DNA from: Pseudomonas sp. 30_B
Lineage (GTDB): Bacteria; Pseudomonadota; Gammaproteobacteria; Pseudomonadales; Pseudomonadaceae
Assembly: GCF_017491605.1 (NCBI RefSeq)
Contig: NZ_JAFGYY010000025.1
Coordinates: 1 to 64,000, forward strand
Length of the DNA: 64,000 nucleotides
Direction of reading: 5' to 3'
The notes beneath the pieces were generated by a model. It saw only the letters and a program-made list of their open reading frames with translations, was not told the DNA's origin and made no database searches. Both the position numbers and the translations under genes were made by a program. Positions 17,674 through 25,723 of this stretch are shown here, one piece after another; the first letter of the stretch is position 1, and each line of letters starts with the position of its first letter.

Positions 17674-17734
17674 GGAGCGGACTCCGTCCGCGATGAGCCG
17701 CGCGCACGACCAGATCGCGGACGGAGTCCGCTCC
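17674..17734. repeat. REPIN-like inverted repeat, copy A
   Basis: Two perfect 21-base arms (17674-17694 and 17714-17734; the first begins GGAGCGGACTCC) surround a 19-base loop. Copies B (47344-47409) and C (48766-48832) share the arms. The element lies between the trpE terminator and the trpG leader, in the 17317-17787 gap that otherwise holds only the leader and its hairpins. Confidence 0.9.
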
Positions 17735-17740
17735 GACGGA

Positions 17741-17770
17741 AAAGAAAAAGCCCCGCCGAAGCGGGGCCTT
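17741..17770 (-). terminator. Terminator of trpE
   Basis: GCCCCGC (17750-17756), a four-base loop CGAA, and GCGGGGC (17761-17767); on the minus strand the stem is followed by CTTTTTCTTTTCC. It lies 18 bases after the trpE stop. Confidence 0.93.
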
Positions 17771-17787
17771 TTCAACGAGCAGGCAAC

Positions 17788-19281
17788 TCAATCGCGGCCA
17801 TGCACCTTGGCGGTGTGCTCGGCCAGCGCCACAGCGCGGAACATCGCGCGGCGCTTGTTGATGGTTTCTTCCCACTCCGCCGCCGGCACCGAGTCGGCGA
17901 CGATGCCGCCACCGGCCTGCACATGCAGTTCGCCGTTCTTGATCACTGCGGTGCGGATGGCGATGGCGGTGTCCATGTTGCCGTTCCAGGCCAGGTAACC
18001 CACGGCGCCGCCGTAGACGCCGCGCTTGACCGGTTCCAGCTCGTCGATGATTTCCATCGCGCGGATCTTCGGCGCGCCGGACAGGGTGCCGGCCGGCAGG
18101 ATGGCGCGCAGGGCGTCCATTGCGCTCATGCCGTCCTTCAGCTGGCCGTTCACGTTGGAGACGATGTGCATGACGTTGGAGTAGCGCTCAATCACCATCT
18201 GCTCGGTGACCTTCACGCTGCCAGTCTGCGACACGCGGCCGACATCGTTGCGGCCCAGGTCAATGAGCATCAGGTGCTCGGCGATTTCCTTGGCGTCGGA
18301 GAGCAGGTCCTCTTCCAGCGCACGGTCGGCCTCTTCGGTGGCGCCACGCGGGCGAGTACCGGCGATGGGACGCACGGTGACTTCGCCGTCCTCGACGCGT
18401 ACCAGCACCTCCGGCGAGCTGCCGACGACGTGGAAGTCGCCGAAGTTGAAGAAGTACATGTAGGGCGTCGGGTTGAAGCAGCGCAGCGCGCGGTACAGAT
18501 CGATTGGCGCGGCGGCGAAGTCGATGGACATGCGCTGCGACGGCACCACCTGCATGCAGTCGCCTGCCAGTATGTATTCCTTAATGGTGCCGACGGCGCG
18601 CTCGTAGTCCTCGCGGGTGAAGCTGGCGCGGAACTGCGGTTCCGGGGCGTTCACCGCGCTGAAGTCCAGGCCGCGGCGCGGGGTGATCGGCTGGCGCAGG
18701 CGCTCGAGCAGTTCTTCCAGCTGGGCCAGGCCCTGGTCGTAGGCGTCGGCCTGGGCCGGGTCGGCAAGGACAATGGCGTGCATCTTGCCGGCGAGGTTGT
18801 CGAACACGACCACCGCGTCGGACACCATCAGCAGGATGTCGGGGTTGTTCAGCGGATCGGGGTTCGGGCACTGCGCCAGGCGCTGCTCGACGTAGCGCAC
18901 GCAGTCATAGCCGAAGTAGCCGACCAGGCCGCCGTTGAAGCGCGGCAGACCGGCGATGGTCGGCACGCGGTAGCGCTCCTTGAACGCCTCGACGAAGGCC
19001 AGCGGGTCGGCGCATTCGAAGCTCTCGGTCTCGACGCCATCGACCTTGATGCTCGCCTGGTGGCCGTACACACGCAGCACGGTGCGGCTGGGCAGGCCGA
19101 TGATGGAGTAGCGCCCCCACTTCTCACCGCCCTGCACGGATTCGAGCAGGTAGGTGTTGGGGCCATCGGCCAGCTTCAGGTAGATCGACAGCGGGGTGTC
19201 GAAGTCGGCCAGGGTTTCGCAGGTCAGCGGAATGCGGTTGTAGCCTTCGGCGGCCAGGCGCTGGAATTCTTCGCGGGTCAT
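17788..19281 (-). CDS. trpE: Anthranilate synthase component I
   Basis: Converts chorismate to anthranilate with ammonia from TrpG. The 497-residue protein has the N-terminal LLES tryptophan-binding motif for feedback inhibition (YLLESVQGG, near residue 41) and the catalytic blocks GTRPRG, GTLSGAPKIRAMEII and QAGGGIVADS. The ATG at 19281 gives MTREEFQRLAAEGYNR, the usual N-terminus; the frame stays open upstream, but that part lies over the leader region. It is separate from trpGDC, as in other Pseudomonas, and follows gph on the same strand. Confidence 0.97.
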   Translation of the reverse strand: MTREEFQRLAAEGYNRIPLTCETLADFDTPLSIYLKLADGPNTYLLESVQGGEKWGRYSIIGLPSRTVLRVYGHQASIKVDGVETESFECADPLAFVEAFKERYRVPTIAGLPRFNGGLVGYFGYDCVRYVEQRLAQCPNPDPLNNPDILLMVSDAVVVFDNLAGKMHAIVLADPAQADAYDQGLAQLEELLERLRQPITPRRGLDFSAVNAPEPQFRASFTREDYERAVGTIKEYILAGDCMQVVPSQRMSIDFAAAPIDLYRALRCFNPTPYMYFFNFGDFHVVGSSPEVLVRVEDGEVTVRPIAGTRPRGATEEADRALEEDLLSDAKEIAEHLMLIDLGRNDVGRVSQTGSVKVTEQMVIERYSNVMHIVSNVNGQLKDGMSAMDALRAILPAGTLSGAPKIRAMEIIDELEPVKRGVYGGAVGYLAWNGNMDTAIAIRTAVIKNGELHVQAGGGIVADSVPAAEWEETINKRRAMFRAVALAEHTAKVHGRD

Positions 19282-19409
19282 GATCAGCCTCGTAACAGGA
19301 GCCTGTTTCGCACAGTGCGGGTCTGCCGGCACACAGCGGGGATTCAACAGGCTCTGAGGGGGGAAACGGACTTGGGTGCACACACGCCGGACGAACCGGC
19401 CAAAGGATG
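19282..19409 (-). promoter_or_regulatory. Putative attenuator region of trpE
   Basis: This RNA leader holds mutually exclusive pairings. GAGCCTGTT (from 19354-19346) pairs perfectly over nine bases with AACAGGCTC (from 19307-19299). The same AACAG can instead pair with the following CTGTT (19298-19294), just before the GAGG ribosome site of trpE. A GCCGG/CCGGC hairpin lies right after the leader stop. There is no T run, so control could act on termination by another route or on access to the ribosome site. The fold is inferred by eye. Confidence 0.55.
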
Positions 19410-19454
19410 TCAGGCGCGCCAGCGCCAGCGGGCCAGGGCCTTGATGACTTTCAT
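19410..19454 (-). other. trpE leader peptide, in frame with the end of gph
   Basis: The last 14 codons of gph begin with an ATG at 19454 and end in ALARWRWRA and the stop at 19410. The same ARWRWRA ending is found in the leader of trpGDC. It may be translated on its own or as the tail of Gph; the site before the internal ATG is weak. This double use is not proven by sequence alone. Confidence 0.6.
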
Positions 19455-20228
19455 CCAGAGTGTGTGGGGAGCCGTTTCCACGATGCTGTCTCGCTGGGCG
19501 GGAGTTGAGGCGGAGTCGGGCAACACTATCGCTTTGCCCGAATCGAAGCAAGGCAGCAGATGGCGCAGGTCGTCGAGCACCAGCGTTGGGGTTTCCTCGG
19601 CGATGGGGCGGCCATGGTTGTAGCCGTAGCTCAGGCCCACGCTGCGCACGCCGGCGGCCTTGGCGGCGAGGATGTCGTTGCGCGAGTCGCCGACGAACAG
19701 GGATTGCTCCGCCGACACGCCGGCCATTTTCATCACGAACAGCAGCGCGGCCGGGTCGGGCTTTTGCTGCGGCAGGGTGTCGCCGCCGATGATCCAGCGG
19801 AAGAACTTGCCCAGCTTCATCTCGTCCAGCAGCGGGCCGACGAAGCGCTCGGGCTTGTTGGTGATCAGCGCCAGTTCGACGCCGCGCTTCTTCAGCCACT
19901 TCAGGGTCTCGATGACGCCGGGGTAGACCACGGTCAACGCATGACTGTCGGCGTAGAAGTCCATGAACAGTTCGAGGGCGCGCTCGGTGTCTTCCTCGCT
20001 GACGTCAGCGTGTTCGATGTCACCCGCCAGAGCGCGGCGCACCAGCACCCGCGCGCCGTTGCCGACCCAGTGACGCACCGCGTCCAGGCCGGCCGGCTGG
20101 CGACCGAGCGCCAGGAGCATCTTGTCCACCGCCGCAGCGAGGTCGGGGACCGAATCCACCAGGGTGCCGTCCAGGTCGAACATCACCAGACGCGGCAGCC
20201 CGGCGAACGGCAGCTGTGCAGCACTCAT
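19410..20228 (-). CDS. gph: Phosphoglycolate phosphatase
   Basis: HAD-superfamily phosphatase, 272 residues. The DxDGT nucleophile motif is VMFDLDGTLVDS, followed by ITNKPERF (motif II), the lysine in QQKPDP, and the metal-binding FVGDSRND. ATG at 20228 overlaps the rpe stop (TGATG), so rpe-gph are coupled. The C-terminal 14 residues, rich in R and W, lie outside the HAD fold and look like a tryptophan leader for the downstream trpE. Confidence 0.93.
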   Translation of the reverse strand: MSAAQLPFAGLPRLVMFDLDGTLVDSVPDLAAAVDKMLLALGRQPAGLDAVRHWVGNGARVLVRRALAGDIEHADVSEEDTERALELFMDFYADSHALTVVYPGVIETLKWLKKRGVELALITNKPERFVGPLLDEMKLGKFFRWIIGGDTLPQQKPDPAALLFVMKMAGVSAEQSLFVGDSRNDILAAKAAGVRSVGLSYGYNHGRPIAEETPTLVLDDLRHLLPCFDSGKAIVLPDSASTPAQRDSIVETAPHTLWMKVIKALARWRWRA

Positions 20229-20902
20229 CACTTGCGCGCCTGCGCCAGCTCAGCGTGCATGGCGCGGATGACCTCGGCGTAGTCCGGTGCGTTGAAGATG
20301 GCGGAACCGGCGACGAAGGTGTCGGCGCCCGCTTCGGCGATCTCGCGGATGTTCTTCACGTTCACCCCGCCGTCGATCTCCAGGCGGATGTCGCGGCCGG
20401 AGGCGTCGATCAGCGCGCGGGCTTCGCGCAGCTTGTCGAGGGTACCGGGGATGAACTTCTGCCCGCCGAAGCCGGGGTTGACGCTCATCAGCAGGACCAT
20501 GTCGATCTTGTCCATCACGTACTTGAGGGCGTCCAGCGAGGTGGCCGGGTTGAACACCAGGCCGGCCTTGCAGCCGCCGTCCTTGATCAGTTGCAGGGAG
20601 CGGTCGATGTGCTGCGAGGCTTCCGGGTGGAAGGTGATGTAGGTGGCGCCGGCTTCGATGAAGTCGCCGATGATGCGGTCCACCGGGGAAACCATCAGGT
20701 GCACGTCGATGGGCGCGGTGACGCCGTACTTGCGCAGGGCCGTGCAGACCATCGGGCCAATGGTGACGTTCGGCACGTAGTGGTTGTCCATCACGTCGAA
20801 GTGGACGATGTCGGCGCCGGCAGCGAGCACCTTGTCCACATCCTCGCCCAGGCGGGCGAAGTCGGCGGAAAGGATCGACGGAGCGATGGCGTAGGGTTGC
20901 AT
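20228..20902 (-). CDS. rpe: Ribulose-phosphate 3-epimerase
   Basis: Interconverts ribulose-5-phosphate and xylulose-5-phosphate. The 224-residue TIM barrel has the family blocks APSILSADFARLGED, HFDVMDNHYVPNVTIGP, HLMV, NPGFGGQKF and the catalytic EIDGGVN. The ATG at 20902 is supported by the MQPYAIAPSILSADF start. It heads an rpe-gph-trpE line on the minus strand, a common arrangement in proteobacteria. Confidence 0.96.
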   Translation of the reverse strand: MQPYAIAPSILSADFARLGEDVDKVLAAGADIVHFDVMDNHYVPNVTIGPMVCTALRKYGVTAPIDVHLMVSPVDRIIGDFIEAGATYITFHPEASQHIDRSLQLIKDGGCKAGLVFNPATSLDALKYVMDKIDMVLLMSVNPGFGGQKFIPGTLDKLREARALIDASGRDIRLEIDGGVNVKNIREIAEAGADTFVAGSAIFNAPDYAEVIRAMHAELAQARK

Positions 20903-21020
20903 GGCGCACCTCTGTGGGCGGGAATCACGGATGGCGCGCATTGTAGCCGCTCGGACGGCTAGAAGGGGATTGGACCGATAGTCGATGCTAAAAGTGCGGG
21001 AAAGGGGCAGAAAGTCAGGC

Positions 21021-21045
21021 AAAAAAATCGCGGATCGATCCCGCC
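21021..21045 (-). terminator. Possible terminator of the agt operon
   Basis: On the minus strand an imperfect GCGGGATCGATCCGC stem is followed by GATTTTTTT, about 45 bases after the agtD stop. The stem is short, with a bulge, so the call is tentative. Confidence 0.5.
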
Positions 21046-21090
21046 GCCGTGGGTGAGCACGGTGACGGAACCGTCCGCGAATACTGTGGA

Positions 21091-21918
21091 TCAGGCAGTC
21101 GGTGCGGTACGCATCTTCTCGCTGCGGCCGCGCAGCCACTCGAGGGTCAGCAGGAGCAGGACGGAGAAACCGATCAGCAGGGTCGCCGCGGCGGCGATGG
21201 TCGGGCTGAGGTTCTCGCGGATGCCGCTGAACATCTGGCGCGGCAGGGTGGCCTGCTCGGGGCCGGCAAGGAACAGGGTCACCACTACTTCATCGAAGGA
21301 GGTGGCGAAGGCGAACAGTGCGCCGGAGATCACCCCGGGGGCGATCAGCGGCAGGGTGACCTTGAAGAAGGTCAGCACCGGCGGCGCGCCCAGGCTGGCG
21401 GCGGCGCGCACCAGGTTGTGGTTGAAGCCCTGCAGGGTCGCCGACACGGTGATGATGACGAAGGGCACACCCAGCACCGCGTGGACGATGATCAGCGAGA
21501 TGTAGCTGTTGCCCAGGCCCAGCGGGGCGAAGAACAGGTAGCTCGCCACACCGATGATCACCACCGGCACCACCATCGGTGAGATCACCAGGCTCATCAC
21601 CAGGGCCTTGCCGCGGAACTCGCCACGGGTCAGACCGATGGAGGCCAGGGTACCGAAGACCATCGCCAGCACGGTGGCCGCCGGGGCGACGATCATGCTG
21701 TTGGTCAGCGAACGCATCCACTCGGCGGAGTTGAAGAAGTCGGCGTACCAGCGCAGGGAGAAACCCTGCAGCGGGTAGACCAGGAAGGTGCCGGAGTTGA
21801 ACGACAGCGGCACGATCACCAGCACCGGCAGCACCAGGAACAGCAGCACCAGACCGCAGAGGATGCGCAGGGTATAGAACCACACACGCTCGACCGGGGA
21901 CATGTAAGGACTCAGCAT
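21091..21918 (-). CDS. agtD: ABC transporter permease AgtD
   Basis: Inner-membrane permease of the spermidine/putrescine PotC type, 275 residues and about six helices. The EAA loop that docks to the ATPase is visible as LVRAAASLGAPPVLTFFKVTLPLIAPG. In P. aeruginosa the Agt system takes up delta-aminovalerate and GABA. Last gene of the cluster; 13 bases after agtC. Name by synteny and similarity to PA0606 from memory. Confidence 0.88.
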   Translation of the reverse strand: MLSPYMSPVERVWFYTLRILCGLVLLFLVLPVLVIVPLSFNSGTFLVYPLQGFSLRWYADFFNSAEWMRSLTNSMIVAPAATVLAMVFGTLASIGLTRGEFRGKALVMSLVISPMVVPVVIIGVASYLFFAPLGLGNSYISLIIVHAVLGVPFVIITVSATLQGFNHNLVRAAASLGAPPVLTFFKVTLPLIAPGVISGALFAFATSFDEVVVTLFLAGPEQATLPRQMFSGIRENLSPTIAAAATLLIGFSVLLLLTLEWLRGRSEKMRTAPTA

Positions 21919-21931
21919 CTTCTTATTCTCC

Positions 21932-23182
21932 TCAGCCCAGACGCAGGCGGCTTGCGCCCACCAGCCAGCCGTAGATCACGTAGAGCACCAGGGTGGCGAA
22001 CAGCAGCAGGCCGCCCAGGGCCGTGGCCATGCCCCAGTTGATGGTGGTGTTGGTGTAGAAGGCGACGAAGTAGCTGACCATCTGATCGTTCGGGCTGCCC
22101 AGCAGAGCCGGGGTGATGTAGTAGCCGATCGACAGGATGAACACCAGCAGGCAACCGGCGCCGACACCGGCCACGGTCTGCGGGAAGTAGACCTTCCAGA
22201 AGCTGGAGAACGGGTGACAGCCCAGCGAAATCGCGGCGCGCATGTAGCTGGGGGAAATGCCCTTCATCACGCTGTAGATCGGCAGGATCATGAACGGCAG
22301 CATGATGTGCACCATGGAGACGTACACGCCGGTGCGGTTGAACACCAGCTGCAGCGGCTGGTCGATCAGGCCCATCTTCAGCAGCGCGCCGTTGATCAGG
22401 CCACCCGACTGCAGCAGCACGATCCATGCGGCGACGCGCACCAGGATCGAGGTCCAGAACGGCAGCAGCACCAGGATCATCAGCAGGTTGGACTTGCGGG
22501 TCGGCAGGGTCGCCAGCAGGTAGGCCAGCGGATAGGCCAGCAGCAGGCAGATCACGGTGATCACCGCGCCCATCCAGAAGGTACGGGCGAAGATGTCCAG
22601 GTAGATCGACTGGTCGGGCGTGGCGCGGGCCAGCTCACCGAGGTCGTCGATGCGGTGATCGAGCGCCGCCAGCAGGTAATAGGGGGTGACGTGGCTGGCG
22701 TTGCGGCGGATCGCCTGCCAGTAGGCCGGGTCGCCCCAGCGCTCGTCGAGGCCTTCCATCGCGTCCTTGTACGACGCCGGCTGCTCCTTGAACGGCAGCG
22801 CGCGAGCAGTCTTGGACAGCAGGCTGCGGTAGCCGGCCAGCTCCATGTTCAGGCGCTTGGAGAGGTCGCCGAGGGTCTGGTTCTTGCGCGCGGCGACCAG
22901 GTCTTCGCTCAGCGCCTTGTACACCGCATCCGAGGGCAGCGACTTGCCGTCCCATTCGGAAATGGCGTTGACGGTCAACGGCATCGCGCCGACAACCTCG
23001 GGGTTGTTCACGCTCTTGTAGAGCAGCGCCGCGATGGGCACCAGGAAGGTCAGCAGGAGGAAGACCAGCAGCGGCAGGATCAGTGCCTGGGACTTCAGAC
23101 GGTTCATCCGCTCCGCACGCGCCAGGCGCTGCTTGAGGGTGGTGGTGCCGGCGACCTCGTTCAAGGACACTGCGGTGGCCAT
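21932..23182 (-). CDS. agtC: ABC transporter permease AgtC
   Basis: PotB-type permease, 416 residues. After a cytoplasmic N-terminus, one helix (about 43-63) leads into a periplasmic stretch of about 150 residues before the remaining five helices, longer than in classic PotB. The EAA loop reads YMRAAISLGCHPFSSFWKVYFPQT. The ATG at 23182 is preceded by CGGAG at seven bases; an in-frame TTG at 23221 is less likely. Pairs with AgtD to form the channel. Confidence 0.88.
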   Translation of the reverse strand: MATAVSLNEVAGTTTLKQRLARAERMNRLKSQALILPLLVFLLLTFLVPIAALLYKSVNNPEVVGAMPLTVNAISEWDGKSLPSDAVYKALSEDLVAARKNQTLGDLSKRLNMELAGYRSLLSKTARALPFKEQPASYKDAMEGLDERWGDPAYWQAIRRNASHVTPYYLLAALDHRIDDLGELARATPDQSIYLDIFARTFWMGAVITVICLLLAYPLAYLLATLPTRKSNLLMILVLLPFWTSILVRVAAWIVLLQSGGLINGALLKMGLIDQPLQLVFNRTGVYVSMVHIMLPFMILPIYSVMKGISPSYMRAAISLGCHPFSSFWKVYFPQTVAGVGAGCLLVFILSIGYYITPALLGSPNDQMVSYFVAFYTNTTINWGMATALGGLLLFATLVLYVIYGWLVGASRLRLG

Positions 23183-23310
23183 AGCGAACTCCGGTAAAAC
23201 AGGCCGCCCGGGAGCGGCCAAGGTGTGGTGTCAGGAGGAGCCGCCGCGAGGGGGAGCGGCGGTTCCGGTCCGCCGCGGTCCGGGTGGCCGCGGCGGTTTG
23301 GCACTGCTAC

Positions 23311-24360
23311 TTATTTAGCGGCCCAGGCGTTGAAGCGCTGCTCCAGCTGCTCGCCGTAGTCAGCCCAGAAGGTCACGTCCATGCCCACCTGGCCCTGCAT
23401 GTTTTCCGGGGTGGTCGGCATGTTGTGCAGCAGATCCTTGCTCAGCAACGGCACGGCGTTCTTGTTCACCGGACCGTAGGCGATGTTCTCGGCGTAGGTC
23501 TTCTGCTGCTCGGGCTTGACCGAGAAGGCGATGAACTTGAGGCTTTCCTCGACCTTCTTGGCGCCTTTCGGGATGGCCCAGGCGTCGAAGTCGTAGATGC
23601 CGCCGTTCCAGACGATCTTCAGGTTGCTCTCCTTCTGCACGGCGGCGATGCGGCCGTTGTAGGCGGAGCTCATGACCACGTCGCCGGAGGCGAGGTACTG
23701 CGGCGGCTGGGCGCCGGCTTCCCACCACTGGATGCTCGGCTTGATCTCGTCGAGTTTCTTGAAGGCGCGGTCCTGGCCTTCCTTGGTGGCCAGCACCTTG
23801 TAGACGTCCTTGGGCGCGACGCCGTCGGCCATCAGGGCGAATTCCAGGGTGTACTTGGCCCCCTTGCGCAGGCCGCGCTTGCCCGGGAATTTCTTGGTGT
23901 CCCAGAAATCGGCCCAGCTGGTCGGTGCAGTCTTCAGTTTGTCGGCGTTGTAGGCCAGGACGGTGGACCACACGAAGAAGCCAACGCCGCAGTTGCTCAC
24001 GGCACCCGGAACGTAGTCGTCGGCCTTGCCGAGGATGGCCGGGTCGATGGTTTCGAACAGGCCTTCGTCACAGCCACGGGCCAGTTCGGGCGACTCGACT
24101 TCCACCAAGTCCCAGGAGACGCTGTTGGTGTCGACCATGGCCTTCACCTTGGCCATCTCGCCGTTGTATTCGCCGGCCACGATCTTGTCGCCGGTGGACT
24201 TCTGGTAGGGCTCGTAGAACGCCTTCACCTGGGCGTTCTTGTTGGCGCCGCCGAAGGACACCACGGTCAGGTCGGTGGCGGCCATGGACTGGGCCGCGCA
24301 GGCCAGGCCGACGCTCAGTGCCGCGAGTTTCAGGCCCGATGCTTTCAGGGACTTCGACAT
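23311..24360 (-). CDS. agtB: ABC transporter substrate-binding protein AgtB
   Basis: Periplasmic binding protein of the PotD family, 349 residues. Signal peptide of about 26 residues ending in AAQSMA, cut before ATDLTVVSFGG. Other family marks are VSWDLVEVESPELARGCDEGLFE and MSSAYNGRIAAVQ. ATG at 24360 has an AGAGAAC site upstream. A second, similar binding protein is encoded at 25724-26761 in the same cluster. Confidence 0.88.
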   Translation of the reverse strand: MSKSLKASGLKLAALSVGLACAAQSMAATDLTVVSFGGANKNAQVKAFYEPYQKSTGDKIVAGEYNGEMAKVKAMVDTNSVSWDLVEVESPELARGCDEGLFETIDPAILGKADDYVPGAVSNCGVGFFVWSTVLAYNADKLKTAPTSWADFWDTKKFPGKRGLRKGAKYTLEFALMADGVAPKDVYKVLATKEGQDRAFKKLDEIKPSIQWWEAGAQPPQYLASGDVVMSSAYNGRIAAVQKESNLKIVWNGGIYDFDAWAIPKGAKKVEESLKFIAFSVKPEQQKTYAENIAYGPVNKNAVPLLSKDLLHNMPTTPENMQGQVGMDVTFWADYGEQLEQRFNAWAAK

Positions 24361-24433
24361 TATTGTTCTCTCCACAGTGTGCAGGTTTGTTTTTCTTGGA
24401 TGCATCAGGCCCGGGAGTGGCCGGGCCTTGGTG

Positions 24434-25543
24434 TCACGCCGCCGGCAGCGGATCGAGCGCGCGGACGTGCTCGACGGCCCAGCCCAGCGGTACTACGTCG
24501 CCAACGCCCAGTGCCGGGTCGAGCTCGGCGATCGGCTGCTTGACGAAGAAATCGGTACGGCCACACACCTCCAGACGGATGCGCACGTGGTCGCCCAGGT
24601 AGATGAACTCGGCGACGCGGCCGGAGAAACGGTTCGCGCAGTTTTCGCTGTGGCCGTTCAGGCGCACGCGCTCGGGCCGGATCGACAGGCTGACGGTGTC
24701 GCCGACGTTGCCGACATTGACCGCCAGGGCCTCGACCTTCTCGCCACGAGCCAGGGCCACGGTGCAGCGGTCGCCATTGCGCGCCTGCAGCTGGCCGGCG
24801 ATGCGGTTGTTCTCGCCGATGAAGTTGGCCACGAAGGAGTTGCGCGGGTGCTCGTAGAGCTCGGCCGGCGGGGCGATCTGCTGGATCTCGCCCTGGTGGA
24901 ACACGGCCACGCGGTCGGACATGGTCAGCGCCTCGCCCTGGTCGTGGGTCACGTAGACCACGGTCACGCCCAGGCGCTGGTGGATGTGCTTGATCTCCAT
25001 CTGCATGTGCTCGCGCAGCTGCTTGTCGAGCGCACCCAGGGGTTCGTCCATCAGCACCAGCTGCGGCTCGAAGACCAGCGCGCGGGCCAGGGCCACGCGC
25101 TGCTGCTGGCCACCGGAGAGCTGGGCGGGATAGCGACCGGCGAAGCTGTCGAGCTGGACCATCGACAGGGCGCGCTTCACGCGCTCGGTGACGTCGGTCT
25201 TGCTCATGCCGCGCACGGACAGCGGGAAGGCCAGGTTCTCGGCCACCGTCATGTGCGGGAACAGGGCATAGTTCTGGAACACCATGCCGATGTCGCGCTT
25301 GTGTGGGGGGACGTTGTTGATGGCGCGGCCGGCGAGCTGGATTTCACCGGCAGTGGGGGTTTCGAAACCGGCCAGCATCATCAGGCTGGTGGTCTTGCCG
25401 GAACCGGACGGCCCCAGCAGCGTCAGGAATTCGCCTTTGCGAATGTCCAGATTGAGGTCCTTCACGATGAGGGATTCGCCGTCGTAGCTCTTCTGCACAC
25501 CACGGAAGCTCACCAGCACATCGTTTGCCTGATTCTCGGCCAT
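24434..25543 (-). CDS. agtA: ABC transporter ATP-binding protein AgtA
   Basis: PotA-type ATPase, 369 residues. Walker A GPSGSGKTT (about 44-52), Q-loop in GMVFQNYALFPHMT, signature LSGGQQQR, Walker B LVLMDEPLGALD, H-loop VTHDQ, and a C-terminal TOBE domain. It energises AgtCD. Two strong hairpins separate it from the upstream binding-protein gene, which may set its expression level relative to that gene. Confidence 0.9.
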   Translation of the reverse strand: MAENQANDVLVSFRGVQKSYDGESLIVKDLNLDIRKGEFLTLLGPSGSGKTTSLMMLAGFETPTAGEIQLAGRAINNVPPHKRDIGMVFQNYALFPHMTVAENLAFPLSVRGMSKTDVTERVKRALSMVQLDSFAGRYPAQLSGGQQQRVALARALVFEPQLVLMDEPLGALDKQLREHMQMEIKHIHQRLGVTVVYVTHDQGEALTMSDRVAVFHQGEIQQIAPPAELYEHPRNSFVANFIGENNRIAGQLQARNGDRCTVALARGEKVEALAVNVGNVGDTVSLSIRPERVRLNGHSENCANRFSGRVAEFIYLGDHVRIRLEVCGRTDFFVKQPIAELDPALGVGDVVPLGWAVEHVRALDPLPAA

Positions 25544-25649
25544 AACCGCACCTTTGTTTTTTTGTAAATGCCGTTGATCTCAAGCCTAGAGAAGCTGGAC
25601 CTGCGCGCAAATCGGGCGGTATGAGAGATTGCTATAAGGCTTAGAGAGG

Positions 25650-25679
25650 ATGCTTTGTAGGGCGATCCCTACAAAGCAT
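25650..25679. promoter_or_regulatory. Perfect 13-base inverted repeat upstream of agtA
   Basis: ATGCTTTGTAGGG (25650-25662), loop CGAT, CCCTACAAAGCAT (25667-25679). No T run follows on either strand, so it is not a classic terminator. It could be an operator or an RNA hairpin that separates the messages of the binding protein and agtA. Confidence 0.7.
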
Positions 25680-25689
25680 GGGGACATGA

Positions 25690-25716
25690 GTTGCCGGCCG
25701 GACGTGGGCCGGCAAC
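25690..25716. promoter_or_regulatory. Hairpin just after the binding-protein gene
   Basis: GTTGCCGGCC (25690-25699), seven-base loop, GGCCGGCAAC (25707-25716). It starts seven bases after the stop of the upstream binding-protein gene on the minus strand. No T run. Likely a 3' end stabiliser or a weak terminator. Confidence 0.6.
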
Positions 25717-25723
25717 TGCTCCG

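Noticed and set aside
17540..17875. Upstream extension of the trpGDC leader frame
   Set aside because: It runs through the REPIN and the trpE terminator; only the final 22 codons have a start signal and the Trp motif.
19282..19899. N-terminal extension of trpE over the leader and part of gph
   Set aside because: The frame is open but antisense-like in composition, lies over the attenuator and gph, and TrpE has its usual N-terminus at 19281.
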